The translations under genes were made by a program, and so were the position numbers. A DNA stretch of 64,000 bases from Cellulomonas taurus (GTDB taxonomy: Bacteria > Actinomycetota > Actinomycetes > Actinomycetales > Cellulomonadaceae). Within the stretch, counting starts at the first letter, position 1. Every line of letters starts with the position of its first letter. The notes under the pieces are model-generated. The model had not been told where the DNA came from, ran no database searches, and saw only the letters and a program-made list of their open reading frames with translations. The stretch covers positions 868,001-932,000 of the forward strand of contig NZ_CP051884.1 in NCBI RefSeq assembly GCF_012931845.1. The letters are read 5' to 3'. Below, in pieces: positions 1-8,400 of the stretch.

Positions 1-1592
1 TGACCTGGACCCTCGGCTACGGCACCAACGGCCTCGGCGACCACCCGCTGCCGCAGGCTCTCGACCTGATCGCGGAGACCGGCTACGGCGCCGTCGCCCT
101 GACCCTCGGCTTCCCGCACCTGGACCCCTGGGCCGAACCGGACGAGCTGCATCGGGTGCATCGGCGGGTGGACGCCCTCGGCCTGACCCTGGTGATCGAG
201 ACCGGCACCCGGTTCCTGCTCGACCCCCGGCGCAAGCACGCCCCGGCGCTGGTCGACGCGGAGGCGGACGCCCGGGTGGCCTACCTGCGGCGCGCGGTGC
301 AGGTCGCCGAGGAACTCGGGGCGGACACCGTGCAGTTCTTCTCCGGTGTGCTCACCCCGGGCGACGACGCGGCGGCCGCCCGCGACCGGCTGCTGCACCG
401 CCTCGGATCCCTGGTGGACGTCGCCGACCGGCACGGGATCCGGCTCGCCCTGGAACCCGAGCCCGGGATGGTGGTGGAGACGGTCGCGGACGCGCTGGCG
501 ATCCGGGCGGCCCTCGGCGACCCGACGGCGCTGGGCCTGACCGTCGACATCGGGCACTGCCTGGTGGTCGAGTCCGGGGGAGTGGCCGGGGCGCTCGCCG
601 CCGCCGCGCCCGCCCTGGCGCACGTCCAGATCGACGACATGCCGAGCAGCCACCACGAGCATCGGCCCTTCGGTGACGGCGACCTCGACCTGCCCGCCGC
701 CCTGATCGCCCTGGACGCCACGGGCTACACCGGCGTGGTCTCGGTCGAGCTGCCCCGGCACTCCTGGGACGCACCCCACCTGCTGCGGCACAGCCACGAC
801 GCCATCGCCCGCGCCCGTCCCTCAACCCCCACCCAAGGAGCAGCCATGACGTCGACGACGCCGTCCCCGGCCAGCACCGCCCCACCGGGCAGCATCTCCC
901 GCACCGATCCCACCCCGCCGGTGGTCGCCGCCGCCCTGGCCCCGCCCACCGATTGGCTCGCGGAGGCGATCGGGGTCGTCCACCAGGACCCGCGTCGCCT
1001 CGGCGCGCCGTTCGCCCTCGCGGCCCGTCGGGTCGGCCGCGACGCCCTGCGTGCGGACCACGACCCCGGTGGCGTGGTGTTCGGCACCGTCGCCGACGCC
1101 GCCCGGGCCGCCCTGGTGGTCGCGGCCGTGCCCGCTGCGGACACCGGCTCGGCGCGCCGCCCCGACCCGCACACCGGCGGTGTCGACCTGGTCGACACCC
1201 TGCGCACCCTCTACCAGCAGGGCGACACCGGCGAGCGCCGGGGCGTGCTGCGCGGCCTGGACGCCCTCACCGTGGTGGACGCCCTGTCGCCGGAGCTGAT
1301 CGCGCTGGGCCAGGAGCTGGCCGCCGACGCCCTGCGCACCAACGACCCGTCGCTGGTCGCCGCCGCCACCGGCCCGTTCGCCGCCGCTCACCTGGACCAG
1401 CACACCTGGCGGCACGCGGCGGTGAAGCTGGTGTTCCAGCAGGTCAGCCTGGACGCCGTGGCGGGACTGGCCGATCGCGCCGATGCCGAACTCGCCCGGA
1501 TGGCCGGTGACCTCGCCGCCGAGCGTCGCGCCGCCGGGCGCCCCGTCCCCGACGACCTCGCCCGGATCGCCGGGCAGCAGAAGGAGTCCTGA
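1..1592 (+). CDS. TIM-barrel sugar phosphate isomerase/epimerase-like protein, read in frame into EboA (5' edge)
   Basis: Translation is open from base 3; the window begins with TG followed by ACC, so the start codon (ATG or GTG) probably lies one base outside. The first ~280 codons read as an AP-endonuclease-2/xylose-isomerase-like TIM barrel: ALEPEPG, VDIGHCLVVE, HVQIDDM and SVELPRHSWD supply the usual Glu, Asp, His and Glu metal or catalytic positions. No stop separates this domain from the EboA domain, which starts around base 846, so the frame encodes a TIM-EboA fusion of about 530 residues, or two products if the internal start is used. The genes that follow are eboB, eboE and eboF homologues with 4-nt or shorter overlaps. 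Ebo clusters are linked to moving or processing a metabolite precursor; the substrate here is unknown. The TIM-barrel assignment is firm, the specific reaction is not. Confidence 0.75.
   Translation, partial: TWTLGYGTNGLGDHPLPQALDLIAETGYGAVALTLGFPHLDPWAEPDELHRVHRRVDALGLTLVIETGTRFLLDPRRKHAPALVDAEADARVAYLRRAVQVAEELGADTVQFFSGVLTPGDDAAAARDRLLHRLGSLVDVADRHGIRLALEPEPGMVVETVADALAIRAALGDPTALGLTVDIGHCLVVESGGVAGALAAAAPALAHVQIDDMPSSHHEHRPFGDGDLDLPAALIALDATGYTGVVSVELPRHSWDAPHLLRHSHDAIARARPSTPTQGAAMTSTTPSPASTAPPGSISRTDPTPPVVAAALAPPTDWLAEAIGVVHQDPRRLGAPFALAARRVGRDALRADHDPGGVVFGTVADAARAALVVAAVPAADTGSARRPDPHTGGVDLVDTLRTLYQQGDTGERRGVLRGLDALTVVDALSPELIALGQELAADALRTNDPSLVAAATGPFAAAHLDQHTWRHAAVKLVFQQVSLDAVAGLADRADAELARMAGDLAAERRAAGRPVPDDLARIAGQQKES
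846..1592 (+). CDS. eboA: EboA-domain protein (internal start within the fused frame)
   Basis: ATG at 846 follows AAGGAG (836-841) at ideal spacing and is in frame with the upstream TIM barrel. Started here, the product has 248 residues: a disordered Ser/Thr/Pro N-terminus (about 40 residues), then an all-alpha region rich in Ala, Leu and Arg (DWLAEAIGVVHQ, FALAARRVGRDAL) that resembles EboA proteins, whose biochemical function is not established. Its stop overlaps the eboB start by one base, and another AAGGAG (1581-1586) lies within its 3' end to serve eboB. The assignment rests mainly on gene order (EboA-EboB-EboE-EboF). Whether the cell makes a free EboA, a fusion, or both cannot be told from sequence. 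Confidence 0.65.
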   Translation: MTSTTPSPASTAPPGSISRTDPTPPVVAAALAPPTDWLAEAIGVVHQDPRRLGAPFALAARRVGRDALRADHDPGGVVFGTVADAARAALVVAAVPAADTGSARRPDPHTGGVDLVDTLRTLYQQGDTGERRGVLRGLDALTVVDALSPELIALGQELAADALRTNDPSLVAAATGPFAAAHLDQHTWRHAAVKLVFQQVSLDAVAGLADRADAELARMAGDLAAERRAAGRPVPDDLARIAGQQKES

Positions 1593-2461
1593 TGCGCATC
1601 CTCGACCCGCACATCCACATGACCAGCCGCACCACCGACGACTACGAGGCGCTGTACGCCGCCGGCGTCCGGGCCGTGGTCGAACCGGCGTTCTGGCTCG
1701 GCCAGCCCCGGACCAGCGTCGGTTCCTTCGTTGACTACTTCGACGCGCTGATCGGCTGGGAACGGTTCCGGGCCGCCCAGTTCGGCATCCGGCACCACGC
1801 GACCATCGGCCTGAACCCCAAGGAGGCGAACGACCCGCGCTGCCGCGAGGTGCTCGAGGTCATCCCGCGTTACCTGACCAAGGAGGGCGTGGTCGCAGTC
1901 GGCGAGCTGGGCTACGACGCGATGACCCCGCAGGAGGACCAGGTCTTCGCCGCCCAGCTCGCGATGGCCCTGGACGCCGATCTGCCCGCGCTGGTGCACA
2001 CCCCGCACCGGGACAAGCTGGCCGGGACGCGGCGCACCCTGGACGTGGTGCGCGAGGCCGGGCTGACCCCGGACCGGGTGCTGGTCGACCACCTGAACGA
2101 GACGACGGTCGGGCTGGTCCGGGACGCCGGTGCCTGGGCCGGGTTCTCGATCTACCCGGACACCAAGATGGACGAGGTGCGGATGGTCGCCATCCTGCGC
2201 GAGTACGGCCTGGACCGGATGATCGTGAACTCCGCCGCCGACTGGGGGCGCTCCGACCCGCTGAAGACCTGGCGCACCGGCGTCACCATGCTGGAGGCCG
2301 GGTTCACCGAGGACGAGGTGGACCAGGTGCTCTGGCGCAATCCGGTGGAGTTCTTCGGGGCGAACCTGATCCTGGACCCGGTGCCCGGCTTCATCGCCGG
2401 ACAGGCCCCCGCACCCGCCGAGTTCGCCGGGTCCTCTGTGCTGCGCGGCGTCCGGGCATGA
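1592..2461 (+). CDS. eboB: EboB, TatD-like metal-dependent hydrolase
   Basis: This 289-residue amidohydrolase-fold protein opens with DPHIHM (metal-binding His-x-His near residues 7-9) and carries GELGYDAMTPQE (bridging Glu), LVHTPH and LVDHLNETT with further His ligands, as in TatD-type hydrolases. The start overlaps the eboA stop by one base and is preceded by AAGGAG at 1581-1586. TatD proteins hydrolyse nucleic acids or small esters and amides; in ebo clusters the substrate is unknown. The protein has no signal peptide, so it is cytoplasmic. Tight packing with eboA and eboE implies one transcript. Confidence 0.8.
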   Translation: MRILDPHIHMTSRTTDDYEALYAAGVRAVVEPAFWLGQPRTSVGSFVDYFDALIGWERFRAAQFGIRHHATIGLNPKEANDPRCREVLEVIPRYLTKEGVVAVGELGYDAMTPQEDQVFAAQLAMALDADLPALVHTPHRDKLAGTRRTLDVVREAGLTPDRVLVDHLNETTVGLVRDAGAWAGFSIYPDTKMDEVRMVAILREYGLDRMIVNSAADWGRSDPLKTWRTGVTMLEAGFTEDEVDQVLWRNPVEFFGANLILDPVPGFIAGQAPAPAEFAGSSVLRGVRA

Positions 2462-2472
2462 GGGGGCAGTCG

Positions 2473-3729
2473 ATGTTGCTGTCCTACTGCACCAACGTGC
2501 ACCCGGCGGAGGACCTGGACGGCGTGATCGCCCAGCTCGAACGCTATGCCGGGCCGGTGCGCCGCGCGGCGGGCCTGGACACCCTCGGCGTGGGGCTGTG
2601 GCTGCCCGCCACCCTGGCGCACCGGTTGGACGAGTCGACCGCCGACCGCCAGCGGCTGCGCACCGTGCTGGCCGAGCAGGGGCTGACCGTGCACACCCTG
2701 AACGCGTTCCCCTACGGCGGCTTCCACGCCGAGGTGGTCAAACTCGCCGTCTACACCCCGACCTGGGCCGATCCCGCTCGCGCCGACTACACGCTGGCCT
2801 GCGCCCGGGTGCTGGCCGACCTGCTGCCGGAGGGCGTCGCCGGGTCGATCTCCACCCTGCCGCTCGGCTGGCGGGACGGGTGGACCGCCGACCACGATGC
2901 GCTGGCCACCGCCGCCCTGTCCCGGGTCGCCACCGAGCTGCGCCGGTTGCCCCGCACCGTCCGGCTGGCGGTCGAACCCGAGCCGGGCTGCATCCTGGAC
3001 ACCGTCGACGACGTGGTCGACTGGCTGGCGGCCCGGACCGACCTCATCGACCCGGAACACGTCGGGATCTGCCTGGACACCTGCCACCTGGCGACCAGCT
3101 TCGCCGACCCGGTGCAGGCGGTGCGCCGGATCCGGGACGCCGGACTGCGGGTGGTGAAGGTGCAGGCGTCGGCGGCACTGCAGGTCGACGACCCGGCCGA
3201 CCCGGTGGCCCGCGCCGCCGTCGCCCGGTTCGCCGAACCGCGCTATCTGCACCAGACCCGCGAGCAGGGACCTGAGGGCGTCCTCCGGGTGGACGACCTG
3301 CCGGAGGCATTGGACACCCTGCCCGCCACCGGACCGTGGCGGGTGCACGTGCACGTCCCGCTGCACGCCCGGCCCGCCGCCCCGCTGTCCGCCACCACCG
3401 AGGTGCTGCGCACGGCGGTCGGTGCCGTGGCCCGCACCCCGCACGGCGACGAGGCCCACCTGGACGTGGAGACCTACACCTGGGCGGTGCTGCCCGACGA
3501 CCTGGCCGCCCGCGCCGAGTCCGACCTGGTCGCCGGGATCGCCGCCGAGCTGCGCTGGGCGGTCACCCACCTGCTGCCCGCCGATCTGTGGTCGGCCGAC
3601 CGCCCCACCCGCCCGCTCGCTGACCTGCCCACCCGCCCGCTCGCCGACTCGCCCGCCGACCTGCCAGGCTCCCCGCCCCAGGTGCCGGAGGCACCGGCCG
3701 ACACTCGTTCCGTCCGGAGGTCCGCATGA
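2473..3729 (+). CDS. eboE: EboE, TIM-barrel metabolite-traffic protein
   Basis: The start at ATG 2473 gives MLLSYCTNVHPAEDLDGV, typical of EboE, with AGGGGG seven bases upstream; an in-frame ATG at 2458 overlapping the eboB stop would add five residues. The 418-residue protein is a second xylose-isomerase-like barrel: LAVEPEPGCILD, ICLDTCHLATSF, VHVHVPL and DVETYTWAVLP contain the expected Glu, Asp, His and Glu. The final ~45 residues are a Pro/Ala/Asp-rich tail with two near-identical TRPLAD repeats, absent from the fold and probably disordered. The stop overlaps eboF by four bases. EboE is named for its link to precursor transport in the scytonemin-associated ebo locus of cyanobacteria; its chemistry is not established. 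Confidence 0.85.
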   Translation: MLLSYCTNVHPAEDLDGVIAQLERYAGPVRRAAGLDTLGVGLWLPATLAHRLDESTADRQRLRTVLAEQGLTVHTLNAFPYGGFHAEVVKLAVYTPTWADPARADYTLACARVLADLLPEGVAGSISTLPLGWRDGWTADHDALATAALSRVATELRRLPRTVRLAVEPEPGCILDTVDDVVDWLAARTDLIDPEHVGICLDTCHLATSFADPVQAVRRIRDAGLRVVKVQASAALQVDDPADPVARAAVARFAEPRYLHQTREQGPEGVLRVDDLPEALDTLPATGPWRVHVHVPLHARPAAPLSATTEVLRTAVGAVARTPHGDEAHLDVETYTWAVLPDDLAARAESDLVAGIAAELRWAVTHLLPADLWSADRPTRPLADLPTRPLADSPADLPGSPPQVPEAPADTRSVRRSA

Positions 3730-5108
3730 AGCCCGTCCTGCTGCTCGACGTCGTCGGGCTGACCCCCCGGGCACTGCGCCAGATGCCCCGCCTGAGCCGC
3801 CTGGCCTCGACCGGGTGGCAGGCACGCCTGGACACCGTCCTGCCCGCCGTGACCTGCTCGGTGCAGTCGACGATGCTCACCGGACTCGCCCCCGCCCAGC
3901 ACGGCGCGGTCGGCAACGGGTGGTACTTCCGCGACCTGGGCGAGGTGCACCTGTGGCGGCAGCACAACCGGTTGATCACGGGGGAGAAGCTCTGGGAGAC
4001 CGCCCGCCGCCTCGACCCCGACTACACCGCCGCCAACATCTGCTGGTGGTACGCGATGGGCATGACCACCGACGTCACGGTCACCCCGCGCCCGATCTAC
4101 CACGCCGACGGGCGCAAGTCCCCGGACGCGTACATCCGTCCGCCCGCACTGCACGACGAGCTGACCGACCGCCTGGGGGACTTCCCGCTGTTCACCTACT
4201 GGGGGCCGACCGCCTCGATCACCTCCACCCGGTGGATCGTGGACGCCACCCGGCATCTGCTCGCCACCCGCACCGACGCGCTGACCATGGCCTACCTGCC
4301 GCACCTCGACTACGACCTGCAACGCTTCGGGCCGCTCGACCCCCGGGCCGATGCCGCCGCCGCCGACCTCGACGCCGCCCTGGGCCCGCTGCTGGACGAC
4401 GCCGAGGCCCGCGGCATCACGGTCATGGTGGTCTCCGAGTACGGCATCGAACCCGCCACCACCCCGGTCGACGTCAACCGCGTGCTCCGCTCGGCCGGGC
4501 TGCTGGAGGTCTACGTCCAGGATGGCCGCGAGCAACTGGACCCGTGGACCTCCCGGGCGTTCGCGGTCGCCGACCACCAGGTGGCGCACGTCTACGTCCG
4601 GGACCCGGATGATCTGCCGCGGGTCGGCGCGCTGCTGCGCGACCTGCCCGGGGTCGATCTGGCGCTCGACCGGCAGGCCCAGGCAACCTTCGGGCTCGAC
4701 CACCCCAACGCGGGCGAACTGGTCCTGGTCGCCGAGCCGAGTGCGTGGTTCACCTACTACTTCTGGCTGGACGACGACCGGGCGCCCGACTACGCCCGGG
4801 GTGTGGACATCCACCGCAAGCCCGGCTACGACCCGGCGGAGCTGTTTTTCGACCCGGCCGACCGCCTCGCCAAGGCCCGCGCCGGACTCAACCTGGTCCG
4901 CAAGAAGCTCGGGCTGCGCTACGCCATGTCCACCACCCCACTGGACCCGACGTGCGTGCGCGGCACCCACGGCCGGTTGCCGGAGTCGCCCACGGATGCG
5001 CCGGTCGTCCTGTGCTCCGACCCGGACCTGTCCACCGCCGATGCCGTCCCCGCCGCCGCGATCAAGTCCCTGGTCCTGCAACTCCAGGGCCTGGCCGCAC
5101 GAGTCTGA
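3726..5108 (+). CDS. eboF: EboF, type I phosphodiesterase/nucleotide pyrophosphatase-like protein
   Basis: This is a 460-residue alkaline-phosphatase-superfamily protein. LLLDVVGLTP supplies the first metal Asp, the Thr in LPAVTCSVQSTMLTGL is the likely nucleophile, LPHLDYDLQ and VVSEYGIEP carry further metal ligands, and VADHQVAHVY gives the late His. The start overlaps the eboE stop by four bases (ATGA). It lacks a signal peptide, so it acts in the cytoplasm unless exported by another route. As last gene of the operon it presumably cleaves a phosphodiester or pyrophosphate in the ebo pathway; the substrate is unknown. Confidence 0.85.
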   Translation: MKPVLLLDVVGLTPRALRQMPRLSRLASTGWQARLDTVLPAVTCSVQSTMLTGLAPAQHGAVGNGWYFRDLGEVHLWRQHNRLITGEKLWETARRLDPDYTAANICWWYAMGMTTDVTVTPRPIYHADGRKSPDAYIRPPALHDELTDRLGDFPLFTYWGPTASITSTRWIVDATRHLLATRTDALTMAYLPHLDYDLQRFGPLDPRADAAAADLDAALGPLLDDAEARGITVMVVSEYGIEPATTPVDVNRVLRSAGLLEVYVQDGREQLDPWTSRAFAVADHQVAHVYVRDPDDLPRVGALLRDLPGVDLALDRQAQATFGLDHPNAGELVLVAEPSAWFTYYFWLDDDRAPDYARGVDIHRKPGYDPAELFFDPADRLAKARAGLNLVRKKLGLRYAMSTTPLDPTCVRGTHGRLPESPTDAPVVLCSDPDLSTADAVPAAAIKSLVLQLQGLAARV

Positions 5109-5170
5109 CCCCACGCGCCCCCCATCCACCCCGCCGCCCCGCACCCGCCGCCCCGCACCCGCCGCCCCGC

Positions 5171-5240
5171 CGAGGTCGGCACTCCACGCCCGAGGTCGGC
5201 ACTCCGCCCACCCGCTGGTGGCGCGAGGTGCCGACCTCGG
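5171..5240 (+). repeat. 70-bp structured repeat, copy 1
   Basis: CGAGGTCGGCACTCC occurs at 5171 and again 20 bases later at 5191, and an inverted copy, GTGCCGACCTCGG, ends the element at 5240. Between them CCACC-CGCT-GGTGG can form a small inner hairpin. A second element of exactly 70 bp with the same plan lies at 19367-19436. It sits between eboF and the pullulanase gene. The rest of 5109-5427 holds a Pro-like CCGCCCCGCACC tandem (5131-5169), a GGATTCG-GCC-CGAATCC hairpin (5269-5285) and the pullulanase promoter region. The function could be a REP-like element or terminator. Confidence 0.7.
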
Positions 5241-5336
5241 CCCGCCTCGGCCCGCCTAGGCCTGTAACGGATTCGGCCCGAATCCACGGATCGGGCCGGT
5301 GGTTTCGTCCGGATTCGTCCGATGATGTAACGCCCC

Positions 5337-5366
5337 TTGTCGACCCCTGTTTCGCCTGGTTAACGT
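5337..5366 (+). promoter_or_regulatory. candidate sigma-70 promoter of the pullulanase gene
   Basis: TTGTCG (5337-5342) and TAACGT (5361-5366) are 18 bases apart and lie about 60 bases before the GTG start. The match is moderate and was found by eye. Confidence 0.35.
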
Positions 5367-5427
5367 CCTGGGAATCCCCGGCTGCCGCACAGGTTCCCGG
5401 GCATCCCCCTGCGACGAAGGAGTCGAT

Positions 5428-8400
5428 GTGGCGTACCGCCCCTGCCCACCGAGATGGACGCGCTGGTTGCCCGCCACGCTGGCAGCCCTGGCCCTGACCG
5501 GCACCGGGCTGGCCCTCCCCGCCACCGCTGACGACACCCTCCCACCCGCTTCGACGGCGGCCCCCGCCACCCCGGCGGGCACCACCGCGACCCCCGCCGA
5601 GGCCACCCCAGCCGACCCGGCCGCCGCCCCCGCCGAGGACACCGAGGCGGACCCGGCCGCCGCCCCCGACCCCACGGAGGCAGCACCCGAGCGGACCGAC
5701 CCGGCACCCACCGACCGCACCGCCGGCCCCGACCGCGCCACCGCCGCCGCGCTCACCGTGGTCGCCGCCGGCGACTTCCAGCAGCAACTCGGCTGCTCCG
5801 GCGACTGGGACCCGTCCTGCCTGGACACCGCCCTCGCCCCCATCGCCGACACCGTCTACCAGCTGACCACCGACGCCCTGACGGCGGGCAGCTACCAGAC
5901 CAAGGCGGTCGTGGAACGCGACTGGTCCCGCTCCTACCCGGCCAGCAACCTCGGCTTCGACGTGCCCCGCGACGGCGCGCTCGTGGTCATGACGCTCGAC
6001 CTCAGTAGTGGGGAGTTCGCCGTGGACGTGGAGGGTGCGGTGGCCGGATCCGGCGCGACCGCGTACTGGCTGGACGCCACCACCGTCGCGGTGCCGCCGA
6101 GCATCGGGTCCGCCGACGGCTGGCAGCTGCACACCGCCCCGACCGGCGGCATCGCGGTCGCCGAGGCCGGGGTCACCCTGCCCGCCGACGGCCGGAGCAT
6201 CCCGCTGACCGCCCGCGCCGAGCCGATCCCGGCCGGGACCCCGCGCACCGCCGGTTACCGCGCCCTGACCCTGCCGGACGGCCTGGACACCGCGGCGCTG
6301 CTCACCGGCGAACTGCGGCTGACCCACACCGGCGACGACGGCATCGACTACGCCACCGGCCTGCAACTCGCCGGGGTGATCGACAGCCTGTTCACCGTCG
6401 CCGCCGACATCCCGCTCGGCGTCACCTGGGCGGCCGGGTCACCGACCCTGCGGCTGTGGGCACCCACCGCGAAGACCGTCACCCTCGACCTGGCCAGCGG
6501 TCGGCAGCCGATGACCCGGGCCGTCGACGGCACCTGGTCGGTCACCGGTGACCCGTCCTGGGCCGGGCAGACCTACCGCTACGACGTCGAGGTCTACGTC
6601 CCGAGCACCGGGGCGGTGGAGCACAACCTGGTCACCGACCCGTACGCGGTGGCGCTCACCCTCAACTCCGAGCGCTCGGTGCTGGTCGATCTGGCCGACC
6701 CGGCCTTCCAGCCGGCCATCTGGACGGACACCGCGGCCCCGGTGGTCGAGAACCCGGTGGACCACACCATCTACGAGCTGCACGTCCGCGATTTCTCGAT
6801 CAACGACGCCACCGTGCCGGAGTCCGAGCGCGGCACCTACCGGGCCTTCACCGAGTCCGGGTCGGACGGCATGCGCCACCTGCGCGACCTGGCCGAGGCC
6901 GGGCTGACCACCGTGCACCTGCTGCCGACCTTCGACATCGCCTCGATCGAGGAGGACCGCAGCAAGCAGGCGACCACCGGTGACCTGTCCGGCTTCGCGC
7001 CGGACTCCACCGAGCAGCAGGACGCGGTGAACGCGATCAAGGACGCCGACGCCTTCAACTGGGGCTACGACCCGTTCCACTTCTTCGCCCCGGAGGGTTC
7101 CTACGCGACCACCGGGAACCAGGACGGCGGCGCCCGGGTGGCCGAGTTCCGCTCGATGGTCGGCGGACTGCACGACGCCGGGCTCCAGGTCGTCCTGGAC
7201 CAGGTTTTCAACCACACCGCCGCCGCCGGGCAGGACCCGAAGTCGGTGCTGGACCGGGTGGTGCCCGGCTACTACCACCGCCTGACCCCGACCGGCGCGA
7301 TCGAGACCTCGACCTGCTGCCAGAACCTCGCCACCGAGAACGCGATGGCCGAGCGGCTGATGGTCGACTCCGTGGTCACCTGGGCGCGCGACTACCGGGT
7401 GGACGGCTTCCGCTTCGACCTGATGGGGCACCACTCCCGCGCGAACATGGAAGCGGTCCGAGCGGCGCTGGACGAGCTCACCCTGGCCGAGGACGGCGTG
7501 GACGGTGCCTCGATCTACCTCTACGGCGAGGGCTGGGACTTCGGTGAGGTGAGCGGCAACGCGCTGTTCACCCAGGCCACCCAGGGCCAGCTCGACGGCA
7601 CCGGGATCGGCACCTTCTCCGACCGGCTGCGCGACGCCGTGCGCGGCGGCAGCCCGGTGAACGGCGGGTCGCTGTTCGAGCAGGGCTTCGGCACCGGTCT
7701 GGCGACCGACCCGAACGGTCGCCCGGCCCAGCTCGACGACCCCGGCACGGTGAACGACGGCTCGGCGGATGAGTTCGCCGATCTGGCGCACGCCACCGAC
7801 CTGGTCCGACTGGGCTTGGCGGGCAACCTGCGCCAGTTCAGCTTCACCACCGCCGACGGCACGCTGCGCACCGGTGAGCAGATCGACTACAACGGCTCGC
7901 CCGCCGGGTACGCCGAGTCGCCGGAGGAGGTGGTGTCCTACGTCGACGCGCACGACAACGAGACCCTGTTCGACGTCCTGACCACCAAGCTGCCCGCCGA
8001 ACTGCCGATGGCCGAGCGGGTGCGGATGAACACGCTCTCGCTCGCCACCGCGACCCTGTCCCAGTCGGTCAGCTTCTGGCACGCCGGCACCGACCTGCTG
8101 CGCAGCAAGTCCCTGGACCGCGACTCCTACAACTCCGGCGACCACTTCAACGCGGTGGACTGGACGGGTCAGGGCAACAACTTCGGCGTCGGACTGCCTC
8201 CGGCGGAGAAGAACCAGGAGTTCTGGCCGGTGCAGGGACCGCTGCTCGCCGACGCCGCGCTGGCCCCGGCACCGCAGGACATCGCCGCTGCCACCGCCGC
8301 CGCCCAGGACCTGCTCCGGCTGCGGCACTCCACCCCGTTGTTCCGACTCGGCGACGCCGCCCAGATCGAGGCGAAGCTGTCCTTCCCCGGCTCCGGCCCG

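Noticed and set aside
2458-2472. ATG 2458 as the eboE start
   Set aside because: The AGGGGG ribosome binding site lies after it and serves ATG 2473, which gives the usual EboE N-terminus.
2152-3825. Long open frame (about 550 codons) on the minus strand opposite eboE and eboF
   Set aside because: Gly/Gln/Arg-rich composition without domains, antisense to well-supported genes; a GC-bias artefact.
5131-5169. CCGCCCCGCACC tandem as a CRISPR-like or VNTR locus
   Set aside because: Only about two to three short units; simple C-rich DNA.
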